Assembly (NCBI GenBank): GCA_019022495.1
Contig: JAFEKR010000005.1
Coordinates: 1,364,001-1,428,000 of the forward strand
Direction of reading: 5' to 3'
DNA from: Epichloe hybrida
Taxonomy: Eukaryota; Ascomycota; Sordariomycetes; Hypocreales; Clavicipitaceae
Length of the DNA: 64,000 nt
The position numbers and the translations under genes are program-made. Below are positions 23,101 through 34,494 of the stretch, one piece after another. The notes beneath the pieces were generated by a model that worked only from the letters and a program-made list of their open reading frames with translations, had not been told where the DNA came from and did not search any database. The stretch's first letter is position 1; every line of letters begins with the position of its first letter.

Positions 23101-24899
23101 AAACTATCTAAAGGGTGTTTAACTAGTAAAGTTTAAGCTAGAGCCTAGTAAACTTATAGTGTTTAGAGAACTTTAAAAGAAGTTCTAGGAGGTACTAATC
23201 TTAGTATACTTTAACTTACTTTATTTACTAAGAGTAAAGATAAATATATCTAGTTATATAATTAAAGCTATACTTATAATATTAGTGCTAGGTAGCTAGC
23301 ACCTAGTAATGTATTTTTTAAGAAAGTTAACTAATATTAAACTTTATTACTTAACCCTAGATGCTAAGTTATTAGTAATTTAAGAGGCATTTTAAGCCTA
23401 GAGATATTACCTTATGTATTTAACTTATTAGATTATAGTTATTATAAACTATCTAAATTATAAGTACCTAGCTATAAAGCTAAAGCTATCTAGTAAGTAA
23501 GTAATAGTATTAGATAAGCTTTATTTATTTAATTTTAGGATTAAATATTATATAAGTAAGCTAAACCTTACTAATACCTTATTAAGAAAAGTAAATTATA
23601 TTAGTAAGGAGTATAGGGTAAAGGCTATATCCTTATAGTTACCTAACTTCTTAGCTAAGTTTTTAGATACTAAGTAGTAAGGGCACTATATATATAATAG
23701 TGTAGTTATAAGCCCTAAGGTTATATTACTTAGTGTAATTAATGGTTTATTATAATACTTAGCTATAATTTATTTATAAGTCTAAAAGTATACTATAAGC
23801 TAGCTACTTATAGTAGTATTATAGTAGGAATATAGGTAGTCTAGTAAACCTCTTTTAAGTTTATATATAACGCTTATCCTATATATATAAAATTAGAGAC
23901 TTTAATTTAAGTTATATTATTTTAAGTATAGTAAGGTAATAACTTAACTATAGGTTAGAGAAAGCTACTTAAGAGTAGTAACCTAGAAGTATTATAAATA
24001 TAGTTTATTAGGCTCTCTAAGCTATTAATATTTAAGAATAGAGTTTTTATTTTAGTTAGTATAAGAAAGGAAGTTATATTACTTACCTATAATAACCTAG
24101 TAGTAAGCTACTAGGGAGTTAGTAGGACCCTTTATTAGATTATAAGTTAGTATTACTAGCTAATAATAAAGAAAGATACTAAGTTATATATATAAACTTA
24201 TATAAGCTACTAGACTTTAAAGCTAAGGTATTATAAACCTTATAGTAAGCTAGCTATGCTACTAGTGCCTAATTAGCCTTTTTAAGAATTATTAATAGAC
24301 TTTATTATAAGGCTACTACTTATAAAAGATATAAACTAGACCTATAATGTGATTTTAGTTATTATAGACTATTTTATAAAATATAGTATTTATATCCTTG
24401 TTTTAATATATATAATTAGTAATAGGTTAGCTACTATATTCTTAGAATATATTTTTAGGGATTATAGCACTCTAGAGGGTATTATTATAAACTATAGTTT
24501 TACCTTTACTAGTAGGTTTTAGATAACCTTTTACTATCTTATTATAACTAAGTAGTAACTAAGCACTACATTTTACTTATAAATAAATAGTTAGATAAAA
24601 TATTTAAATTAAGTTTTAGAGTATTATTTAAGAGCCTTTGCTTACTTTAACTAAACTAATTAGGCTAATAACCTTTTAATAGTATAGTTTATATATAATA
24701 TAAGTACTTATTTAACTTATAGCTATACCTTAGCTAAGGTACTATAAGGCTATAACCCTAGGGGACTATAGTAAGTGGTTATAAATATTCTTATAGTAAA
24801 TAACTAGGTAAAAACTTATGCTATTATACTAAAAGATAGATATATAGTAATTAAGTAGCTTCTAAGTAACTTATAGGCCTAGTATATAAAATACTATAA
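20178..24899 (+). pseudogene. G2 gag-pol relic (Ty3/Gypsy)
   Basis: RT starts near 22400, with RLISLARALILFILKKLGK and a PLLLIS-like stretch around 22540. The catalytic box reads YLNNILIYS at 22790-22816, where active enzymes have YxDDILIYS, so both aspartates have become asparagine by G to A change. RNase H follows (about 23030-23420). The integrase core is recognisable near 24290-24390 (DFIIRLLL...VILVIIDYFIKY). Stops interrupt every domain. The frame carries on past TRIM-1 at 25480, where NKK, LLSIKNINLK and KYLGPYKIK are readable, the usual post-integrase region of fungal Gypsy elements. Confidence 0.88.
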
Positions 24900-25072
24900 T
24901 GTAAGGCGCTGTACGTAGGATTGTGGGGCGCGAGGCCCACAGGGCAGCCTATAGGGTGCGCAAGTAACAGTACAGGTCTTAAGTAATTATAAGGTGTAAT
25001 GTTAGCAACGGCTAGTATTAGCGAATCTTTTGGTCTATTAGGATTCCTAGCACACCTTCTAGGTCTCTTATA
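24900..25072 (+). repeat. TRIM-1 5' LTR
   Basis: 173 bp starting TGTAAGGCGCTGTACG and ending GGTCTCTTATA. Confidence 0.9.
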
Positions 25073-25307
25073 ATTATGCTAGCCGTTACGGGTCTTCTAG
25101 CTACTAGTCCTAGGTTCGAATCCTGTGTGGATTAGCTAGGCTAGGTAGCTTACGTCAGGCTCACAGGGCAGGTACAGGTCCTACCCGTACTAGGCCTTGG
25201 GGGTTCATAATTACTAATTATTCGTGGCTACGGGTGCTAGGCTAATCCCTAACTAGATAGTAGCGGCGCGCTAGCTTAGGATAAGCCCTAGGGAAGGGAA
25301 GGATAAT

Positions 25308-25479
25308 TGTGAGGTGCTATACGTAGGATTGTGGGGCACGAGGCCCACAGGGTAGCCTATAGGGTGCGTAAGCACGGTACAAGTCTTAAGTAATTGTAAG
25401 GTGTAATGTTAGTAATGGCTAGCATTGGCGGATCTTTTGGTCTATTGGGATTCCTAGCACACCTTCTAGGTCTCTTACA
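25308..25479 (+). repeat. TRIM-1 3' LTR
   Basis: 172 bp starting TGTGAGGTGCTATACG and ending GGTCTCTTACA; differs from the left LTR mostly by transitions. Confidence 0.9.
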
Positions 25480-25771
25480 TATAATAAGAAGTAGACCTTA
25501 ATAAAGTTTAGTATAGGTAACTATATTTTATTATCTATAAAGAATATTAACTTAAAGTAACCTAGTAGGAAGCTAAGTATAAAGTACCTAGGCCCTTATA
25601 AAATTAAAAAGGTAATTAGTACTTATAGGCTTATATACTAATTAAATCTACTACCTAGAATACATTTATATAATATTTTTAATATTACTAAACTTAAACT
25701 ATTTATAGGGGACTTATCTAGTATAGAAGATATGTTCTTACTATAAGATAATATTATGAATAATAAGTAAG
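25480..25771 (+). pseudogene. G2 pol tail between TRIM-1 and Copia B
   Basis: Reads NKK, then LLSIKNINLK and KYLGPYKIK with stops in between. This is the conserved stretch after the integrase core in Ty3/Gypsy polyproteins. It resumes the frame interrupted at 24899 and is interrupted again at 25771. Confidence 0.75.
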
Positions 25772-26029
25772 TGTTGATTCCTTCGGATCTTCATCGGTTC
25801 AATCGTGGCCAAAGACCGGACCAATTGTAGGTCCGGCGCGATGCACGCGATATAATTAGCTGCATCAATTCACCACCCCCTTTTATGCCCCACATACAGA
25901 TTTCGCCCACTTTTCTAGCATCTAGACTTTCCCTCTCTTCTCCCTCTTTCCTAGCTAGCTAACTATCTATTATTAACTTCGAATTTATACGGGATTTATT
26001 ACCTACGTAGGACCTTAGTGCATCTAACA
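25772..26029 (+). repeat. B 5' LTR
   Basis: 258 bp, TGTTGATTCCTTCGG..GCATCTAACA. Confidence 0.95.
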
Positions 26030-26033
26030 CTAA

Positions 26034-26369
26034 TTAGTGGTTAACTTCACAACCACAGATAAGCTAGGTATTATAAGAAGAGATATTTCTGCAGACACCA
26101 CTACCACTACCCCTTGTTATACCGTAACGGTCATTATGGTAGAGAGGCATGACTATATAAGTGTGCTAAAGGAAAAGACTAGAATCCTAGTTACGGGCTT
26201 ATTAGGCTTCCAAGGAATCAATCTATTAACCCTTAGGCTTAGGGATATAACTTTGTTATATCTATCTAGGATATTATTATCAATTATCAATTTTATCATC
26301 CATTACAAGAAAACCAACTAACTAACTAAATCTATTACCATAAGGCATTTATTTCGAACCCAACGTTAA
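26034..26369 (+). pseudogene. B leader reading frame, about 110 codons, function unknown
   Basis: Frame opened by the stop at 26031-26033 in the post-LTR motif; it reads VNFTTTDKLGIIRRDIS, then HDYISVLKEKTRILVTGLL and LLTLRLRDI. It is closed by one TAA at 26319 (CAA in copy C) and then by TAA at 26367. Copies C (minus, 49761 leftward) and D (minus, 63439 leftward) keep the same frame with only one to a few RIP-type stops. There is no ATG near the beginning; the first in-frame ATG (residue 34) is not conserved in C. It may be the start of gag read from an upstream or RIP-lost ATG, or a separate leader protein. No domain is recognised. Confidence 0.5.
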
Positions 26370-29300
26370 ACAACCTCAGCTAAGCTAGCTAACATATCTA
26401 CAACTTCTCTATAAATATTCCCTTCATCTAACAGACCTTCAATCTATTCGTACAAGCATCTATAGCTTATTTTTTACCCCCTTTATTATTAGTACTATTC
26501 GCCCTATGCTTATTAGTAAGAGAGAGAGATTACCTCCTTCCCTCCTTTTTACAAAAAACAGGAAGTAGCAATTCCTATTATTCCCTTATTACTTTTCCTA
26601 TCATTTTCTAGTTACTTTTAGAACTTCTATTACTTTCTTTATCTCTAGTGATTTATTCTTATTGCTTTATTCTTATCACTACTTTTGCTACTTCCGCTGC
26701 TTTTTCTTCTATTTTTCCTATTTTCACAATCTTCTAATTTCATTAAAGCGACAACGCTCCTAAAATACAAAAGAAGAACCTCATAACAGCAATAGGCAAA
26801 CACAGGAGCTTAATTAGTAGTAAAAATAACAAATTAGTAACATTCCTTTTATAGTTAAAAATAGCAGAGGAATCTAGACCTTTCACAAGAGGAAGGGCTA
26901 CTAGTAATAGCAAGGCTCTAATTATTACCCCTAAGAGACCTTAAAGGCATAAATTACCCCCATACCTTTAATAGCTCACTTACAAATTCTCATATAACTA
27001 GAAAGAATCTATTAAGCCAGATCCAGAGACTACTACGCAGCTTAAGCTTAATAACTAGATTACAAGATTCATTAACCTTAGTAAACATTAAGGATAGAGA
27101 GATAATAACCTATAGGAATCATTCTAAGAAGACTTTAAAGGCTAGTCTAAAGACACCTTTAAAAGGGCATCCAAGGATATCATCAGAGAATTACGCAATT
27201 CTTTACAAGATCACAGTGTCCTTATTAGGCAAGGCCTAGGATATTCAATCCTAGTATTACTTAAGGAAGTGCTTTATTAAACCTTAATACCCCTTTAGTC
27301 ATAGGAAAGATCACAAGAACGACCACAATCTTCCAAACCCCTAAAGCCTTAACATTAATAGCCCTAACAACCTACCCTAGAAATTAACCTTCCCTAACCC
27401 TAGAGATTACTTAAACCCTTATAAGAACCCCTATAATAATCCCTATTATATTAACAGCTCTATCTAGATAATCATTATTAAGAACAACTAGTGGACTATT
27501 ATTTATAATAAATTATGCCTTTATAGTAATTCCCCTCCGAAGATTAGATTACAAAGAAGATCTTAGAGCTTACAAAGATGTACAAGGATAGCGACCGCTA
27601 TAGTAGAAAGCTATATAACTTCTTAACGCTAAAGATCACGCTCTTTAAAAACAAGTGTAATAAAATTAACCTTCCTTAAACATATTATTAGAAAGCTTTC
27701 CCTATTATATTAATAAGTAATACTAAGCAATACTACCTTAATTACCTCTTTAGGAATAACTATTCCTATAAAAAGATAATTACTCGCATCTATTAACGCT
27801 TTAAGACAGAAAGTAACTAGTAATTCTATTACCATAAATAAAGTAGCATAATACTAAAGAGCATAATTAAGAGAAACCCTGATAAAAGCAAGCTTAAGTG
27901 CCTTAAGATCATATTATCAACCCTTAAGAAGATTCACAGAGGCCTATACCTTACTAAGATAGTAAATACTAAACTCTATAAGCAAGCCTTAAATGCTATA
28001 GCTAGTGTGCCTAAATATTAAATAGTAGAATACATACACTCCGCAGGCTTTAAGAGTCTTGCCAGAGACCTCCATAAGGCAATCACTATCACGGAATCAA
28101 ATAAGAAGTCCTCCTAATACCTTCAGTACTAATAAGGAGACCCTCTAGAGGCTATATTTACTAATTATTAGTATAGATAGTAATCATCCCCCTACGGCAA
28201 AGGAAGCTATCATAGGCAAAGCCCTAGGCTAAGCACTAAGCGCTACTTTATATACGGTAAGAGCAGCTACTAGTCTTCTAATTACTTTACTAAAGAACAT
28301 TAAAAGGAAAAGGACCACTAGTAGGCTAGCAAAACACATTATATACCCCCTTTAGAGAAGAGATTCTAGGTATTCCTTACCTCCTATAAAGGGCAGGATA
28401 ATAACAAGCCTAATAAAGGCTTAGGTTAGAATTAGGAATCATATCTTTCAGCCTATATAGAAGCTAAAGATAATAATAATAATATAAAGGAGCTACTATT
28501 AATAGCACACCTAAGTATCACATAATTCTTCTGCTCCGGATTACAAACTAACCACAACCTTGCAAGGAGTTTTATGTCATAAGAGTGTAATAAAGGCTTA
28601 ATTTACTATATCTCTAAAGAACGCTATTCTAAAGAGGTTTTCAGAGGGATTATGCCTAACACTAGCGCCACAGGAAAGTTAACTATAGGAGAGGCATAAG
28701 TAAAGGCTTTATTAAGATTAATACCTTTATTAAAGGTAACCCCCTATAAACCCTAAATTATCATATTTAGCGCTAGATTAGTAGTTACAAGAGAAATCCT
28801 TCATATACCCACAGAACTTAGAGAGCTTAAATTCTACGTCCTTAACATAGCTACCCCCTTTCTCTTCTTAATCACTAATATAAATAAAATATAAGTTAAG
28901 ATTAATAACCTCACTAACGTGCTTATCCAAGGCAACAAGACTATACCTATTATATAACAATAGGGACATCCTTAGTGGTTACTAGAAGCAAAGGAAACAG
29001 TCGCCTTCCACCTTTCAGAAGGAGATATCTATTAATTACATCATTAACTTAGTTATCCTTCTGTTTAATAACTCACAAAGATCCTTCACTAAGCTAGTCA
29101 TAAAGTTAAGCGCTAGGCAATTAAGGAATTAACCAAAGTCTACTACTATTACTAGATATATAAAAAGGCCCCTAGTTAATTTAAGTTCACAATTAAAGAT
29201 AACCACAAATTCAACTACAAGATCATCATTAATATCATGTAAATCAATAGCTAACTAGTGCTTCACATCGTTAATTTAGTAATATTATTCTAGGTAGCCT

Positions 29301-32239
29301 AATTCCTTAATCTAAAGAAGCAGAAGGCTCGAGATATCTAGGATGTAATCCGCAAATATTAGATTAATACTTATCTTAGACCTCTAGATTAGATTATCCA
29401 CAATGCTAGTAACAACTTCACTTCCGCTAAGTTCAGATATTATGCTTGATTAATATTAATTAAAACTAGTAAGATGCTAATTAAAGCCCACAATAGCATT
29501 AGAAAGGTTAAGAGATACCACAGACCTTTACACTAAGCCTATAATATTATCACAGACTTAATTAGAACGGAGCTTACGCTAGAGCAACGCCTCTAAATAG
29601 CTATTAAGGCTATTAATAACTCTATAAGCCTAAATAGTATTATCCTAACTATACTAGTCTTTAGAGGCTACCCACGGATAATAAATAAGTCGCCACTAAG
29701 CGTCTCTATTATTTAATATGCTAAGGTAATTCGCAAGGTAACAAACAAAGTCCGACGTCTTCTAGCTTCATAGCAAGTCCGCGATACCCTTAGAGCCTAG
29801 AATAGCCCTGACATAGCGCCTATACATTAGCTACCCCTATAGGCTAATATATACATGTAGAGAGAGAAAGGTAGCTAGCACAGCCCGTATAAGCTGCTTA
29901 CCACTAATAGAGAGACCTATACTATTAATATACCCTATAGCCTAGTGAAGTTTCACTCTATAGTAGTAAAGCCCTATTATAAAGACCTATGTATTATAAA
30001 GGGACTAGAGCAGTAGGAGATAAAGCCCTATAACACACTAGAGCAGCAGGAGATAAAGCCTAGTAATGTAAAGGAAGAAGCAACTACATAACTAACCACT
30101 ACTAATAAAAGAGATCCTCTAACAGAAGATAGTAAAAAGCAGCAGACACTAGCTAAGAGAAAGCGAGGGAGACTAAGAAAGGCCCTTATAGTGTAATTTA
30201 TAAGTGTAGGAGAGTCTAATAAAGAGGCTTATAAAGCCTAAAAGGCCCTAAGGGAAAGCTATTAAGTTAAAGACTTATTACTACGCCCTAAAGGAATAAA
30301 AGTAAGGAAAAGAAGACCTTATAGCCCTAAGAAGGACATTAGCCTAGTTTAGCTCTACGTACTTATAAACGAAAATTAAGAGGAGGCCTTTATTTAAGAG
30401 ATTATAACTAGAGGGATGCTAAGCATAGCATTCCTCACAGTAAAGGAAGAGGCCGATTAGAACCTCGCCCTTTAGCTCCGCTAAGAAGGAAGGATCACAG
30501 CCCTAGGAAAACCCTTTAAGCAGTCTAATCAAGCTAAGATTAACGCTTTATAAGCTTGTAATGTGTTTAAATTCGTTAAATTTAACCTAGCGAAGCACGG
30601 AGGTCACAGAATCTTCGATTCTTGTATAGTTAGAGAGATCAAAGGCAAAGGAACGGATTTGCCATACAAGAAATCTCGTCTCGTTATACAAGGCCATAAT
30701 AACAAAGGAAAGGAATTCATCCTAACGTAATCGCTAACAATACAACAAGCAAGCTAACGACTCATTGTAGCTATCGCTCTATCATTAAGAAAAAGAGGCA
30801 TTTACCTTTAGATTCGCAATATCACACAAGCCTACACTTAATCGCACACAATACTAACAAGGCTAATTATTATAAGACTACCAAAGCAAATTGCACATCT
30901 CTTTCTAGAAGGGACTATAATTAAATTAATCAGACCTCTTTACGGGATCGCAAAGGCCGGAACCCACTAGTAGGCAACGTACTTCTGTCACCATAGGGAT
31001 AACCTTAATATAACAACCTTAACCTACAATCCCTGCTTATTAATCACAGCCCCGAATAATAAGAATCTCTTTAGTATTATTAGAATACAAACTAATAATA
31101 TATTAGGCCTAAGCAATAATAACTTCTTTTAAAAAGAAGAGAAAGAGCTCCAGAAGGCTAATTTCATAGCTAAAGAAAAGCAATAATTAACCACCAAGAA
31201 CCCCCTTATCTTTAACGGCTATATCTTAACCTAGAACACCAATAATTTGCTAATCTTAACCTAGAAAGGTTAGAGTTAGAAGATTAAGGAAGTTAATCCT
31301 TAATCCTTAACAGTAAAGCAAGATTACGTAGAGCAACAAGCACGAGGAAGCTATATCACAACTATATATTAACTAGAGGCTTTGTACAACCTTTTAATTA
31401 TAGCTTAACACTAAGAACCCTCTAGGGAAGATATTACACGCCTTAATAAACGCCTTAAATAGCAAATTAAGAATTAACAACGCGAACTATAATACATTCC
31501 TTTAGTTCTTAAAGAGACAAAGCTCTTCATGTTCGTAAATAGATCGCTTGCTAATAACAAAGATTTAAGCTCATAAATTAGATACGTAATTATAATCAGC
31601 AACAAGATAATGCAAGACAATAATACCTTTATTATAAAAGGCAATATCATCACGTATAGCTTAACAAAGAGCAAGAGAGTTACTTGTAGCGCGCTTACCT
31701 CCGAGTTATATAGCATAGTTCAAGGCGCAAATATTACCTACGCGATTTCCACAACTCTATATTAGATTACGGATCGATTAAAGATGCCTTGAATTCCTAT
31801 AATTCTTTATACTAATTCTTTTTTATTATATAAATATCTTATGAAGCTAGGAACCATAAAGGAGAAAAGACTAATAATTAATATCATAGCTCTTTGTTAA
31901 TTATATGAAAGGCATAAGATCTACAAAGTCAGGTGGATTAACAGCAACAACAATCCGGCAGATGTAATAACAAAAGCATTACCAAATTCATTACTTTCCT
32001 CTTTAATTAATTCAAACGAATTAACGATTTGTGTTAAAGAATAAGTAAAGAGACCTATAATATTAGGAAACAGGAGCTTAGGCAAGGAATGATAAATTAA
32101 TTTAATTAACTAATACCACAACGGCTAATCAGAGCAGCGGATTCCCATTAAGGGATCTACTTATATACACTTTCCTTTAATCTAATTTTTATTACGTTTT
32201 TAAGCTCTTTAGCCATAAAGGAAAAAGAGAGATTGCTAG
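26370..32239 (+). pseudogene. B gag-pol relic (Copia)
   Basis: The first 400 bp are non-coding-looking and T/C-rich. Gag-like sequence starts near 26780. The integrase is readable near 29160-29560 (FKFTIKDNHKFNYK, then NNFTSAKFRYYA), with its tail REKGS..SPYKLLTTNRETYTI near 29860-29930. The RT segment (SRLVIQGHNNKGKEFILT, then LIRPLYGIAKAGTH) runs about 30675-30970; the catalytic pair reads TNN at 31091-31099 instead of TDD. RNase H ends with RWINSNNNPADVITKALPNS near 31933-31992. Stops are mostly TAG/TAA at expected W and Q positions. Confidence 0.9.
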
Positions 32240-32497
32240 TGTTAATTCCTTCGGATTTTCATTGGTTTAATCATAGCCAAAGACCGGACTAATTATAGGT
32301 TTAGCGTAATGCACGCGATATGATTAGCTGCATCAATTCGCCACCCCCTTTTGTGCCCCACATACGGATTTCGCCTACTTTTCTAGTATCTAGACTTTCC
32401 CTCTCTTCTCCCTCTTTCCTAGCTAGCTAACTATCTATCATTGACTTCGAATTTATACGGGATTTATTACCTGCGCAGGACCTTGGTGCATCCAACA
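32240..32497 (+). repeat. B 3' LTR
   Basis: 258 bp; differs from the 5' LTR essentially only by C/T and G/A transitions. Confidence 0.95.
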
Positions 32498-32502
32498 GTA
32501 AG

Positions 32503-33388
32503 AGTTTAAAGTTAAAAGAATTATATTATATTATTATAATAGGAGATATTAGAAATACCTAGTTAAATAGAAGAGCTATAATACTTTAGAGAATTCTTAG
32601 GTAAAGAAAAGAGATTTTATTATAATAGATATTATTAAGGATTATAAGTAGTAACTAAGTAGCTAGTTTATAAATATAAAGATGTATTTAATAGATTTTA
32701 GATAGTAGTAGTAATATATAAAAAAAAGAATCTAGATAATTTCTTAGATAACCTAACTTATAGCTACTTTATACTAATTACTCTATTAATATATTACCTA
32801 CCTAGCCCTTAGTAGTCTTACTAGTAATAATAAGGGCAAAGGATTTATTCTTATTATTAGAAAAATCCCTCTCTTTATATATATATATATAAAGCTTGCT
32901 AGGGAGGTCTAGTAGTCTAATATAAGTAAGAAGTATAAATATATTAGTAGTAAGCTACTAGTAAGTTAGTAAAGCTATAAGCTAGAGTATAGGAAGTATA
33001 TATAAATAGAAAATTCTATGTAATAAAATATAAACTATTAGAAATATTAATCTAGACTTCTAGATTAATAGTATTATTAAGTAGTAATATAGTAACTTAT
33101 TTATTAGCATTAGCCTTATATATAACTTTTACTATAAGCTACGCTTACCTTACTTACCTATGCTTATTAGTATTTTTAGTAATTAGGAGCGTATTATAAA
33201 GTTTATACTTTATATATATTAAATCCTAGTAGTATATTAGTAGTAACTAAGTTATAGAATAAGAGATATATATATTATTCAGAAAGTATAGATTATTATT
33301 AGGATTACTATAAGTATTAATATACTTAAAGAGTATATAGTATAACTAAGTAAACTAAGTAGTATACTAGTAATATATTAGTATATAT
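32503..33388 (+). pseudogene. G2 3' region after Copia B
   Basis: Continuation of G2 after the GTAAG duplication. It is heavily RIP-altered and no domain can be read with confidence; by position it should cover the polyprotein C-terminus and the 3' untranslated region. Confidence 0.45.
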
Positions 33389-33870
33389 TGTGTGGCTAGG
33401 AATATGACCCCTAGAGACCTCTCTCACAAGACCTCTAGCCCCTTAGACCTCGGATCTATCGGATCCCTCGAGACCTCTCTCTCAAGACCTCGGATCGATC
33501 GGATTGTCGGATCAATTCAACCACATTGGATCCGGCCTAGCCCCTGACCCCCTAGCTAGATAAAAGCCCTAGATTCCCTCCCTTTTCATAGAAAATCAAC
33601 TCTCCCTTTGATGCCTTTAGCTTGGATTGTTCAAATCGTGTTTTTACCTGTGTTTACCTGAGAAGATTATGGAATTATTTTAAGATTATCCGAGATTATA
33701 TAGAAAGAATATAATTTATAGCAAACCTAGGTAAGCTGTAAGCAACTAATATTTAGTATTTAAGAGAGAATCTAACATTCTAGATATGATAGACATAAAC
33801 ATGTTAACATCATGATATTGTAATTACCATAAAACAGCTATGCAAAAGCTAATAGGTATGGGCAACTTAT
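33389..33870. other. island with little RIP, LTR- or promoter-like
   Basis: About 480 bp with normal CpA and TpG content inside heavily mutated G2 DNA. It starts TGTGTGGCTAGGAATATG. It contains a repeated GAGACCTCTCTC / CAAGACCTC module (about 33416-33490), GGATCGATCGGAT-type direct repeats, and a TATA-like AGATAAAAG at about 33557-33565 followed by a pyrimidine-rich stretch. This is the layout of an LTR U3-R region, so a solo or truncated LTR inserted after RIP is the likeliest reading. I could not find a matching second copy, a clear 3' terminus or a target duplication. Confidence 0.4.
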
Positions 33871-34408
33871 AAATAATATATTTACATAGAAGTAAGGGAA
33901 AGTAAGCCTTTTTTATATTAGCCCTAGACCCCTAAGTAATTTATATACTATATATAGCTAATCTAGGAATTATAATATTTATAGTTATAGCTATTACTAG
34001 TAAATACACATGCTAGCTATAAACTCCTAGTAAGATTAATATAATATCCCTAATATTAGATAAGAAGTTATTTATTTTAAATAGTGTGTATTACCCTATC
34101 TATTTAACTTAATTATAAAACTTAATATAAGTAGTTTACTTACTTAGCGCTAATAACTTATTAGATAAAGGTATGTATATTAGAGGTAATAAAGTAGTAA
34201 GTATATAGCTATTTATAATCTAGATATTATAAGAAGGATTACCTAAGTCTTAATAATATTTACCTTATTATTTAAAGCAAATATAATACTACACACTAAT
34301 AGTATAGCTAGTAATATAAATATTACTATAGGTTATGCGTAGTAAACACACACTAGCTAAGTAGCTCTTTATAATTAAAAATAATTATATATTAGGAGAG
34401 TAGTATAT
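33871..34408. other. RIP-degraded DNA, nothing recognised
   Basis: AT-rich sequence with frequent TAG/TAA in all frames, presumably G2 3' untranslated region or an unrecognised older element. No repeat pair or motif found. Confidence 0.4.
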
Positions 34409-34494
34409 TAAGAGCATAGAGGCTAGGGAGTTATAGATAGAATAGTTATATAAATAAGCCCTTAGATAAGCCTTAGCTTATACGAATAACTAAG
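34409..34494 (+). repeat. G2 3' LTR stub
   Basis: About 86 bp matching the beginning of the Gypsy-G LTR (AGAGCATAGAGGCTAGGGAG ... GAATAACTAAG). It then switches abruptly to Copia-A pol sequence, so the LTR is truncated. Confidence 0.7.

Larger units (their letters stand above)
24900..25479 (+). mobile_element. TRIM-1: 580-bp miniature LTR retrotransposon in G2
   Basis: Two LTRs (24900-25072 and 25308-25479, 173 and 172 bp, TG..CA/TA) enclose only 235 bp. The 5-bp target duplication TATAA is perfect (24895-24899, 25480-25484), and removal restores the Gypsy reading (YYNKK). The purine tract GGGAAGGGAAGGATAAT at 25291-25307 ends exactly at the right LTR and looks like a polypurine tract, fixing the plus orientation. 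The interior holds GGTTCGAATCC (25113-25123), identical to a tRNA T-arm / pol III B box. No coding capacity. Composition is much less RIP-altered than the surroundings. Confidence 0.9.
25772..32497 (+). mobile_element. Copia B: full-length Ty1/Copia element nested in G2
   Basis: 6726 bp with 258-bp LTRs (25772-26029 and 32240-32497). Perfect target duplication GTAAG (25767-25771, 32498-32502). The post-LTR motif CTAATTAGTGGTTA at 26030-26043 marks the 5' side. Integrase, RT and RNase H follow in Copia order. It is the best preserved retroelement of the window, and its RIP is one-sided: plus-strand CpA is common while TpG is rare. Confidence 0.95.
19966..34494 (+). mobile_element. Gypsy G2: plus-strand Gypsy-G element split by TRIM-1 and Copia B
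   Basis: 5' LTR 19966-20177, gag-pol to 24899, then TRIM-1, then the pol tail 25480-25771, then Copia B, then a further tail from 32503, and a 3' LTR stub at 34409-34494. It is the copy in which Gypsy pol order (RT, RNase H, integrase) is easiest to read. A2 sequence lies on both sides. Confidence 0.82.

Noticed and set aside
25073..25150. A functional tRNA gene inside TRIM-1
   Set aside because: Only the T-arm / B box is convincing; the T-stem has mismatches and no full cloverleaf or acceptor pairing could be built.
31474..31716. Minus-strand frame of 80 codons in Copia B
   Set aside because: Antisense to the readable RNase H domain; an accident of the one-sided base composition.
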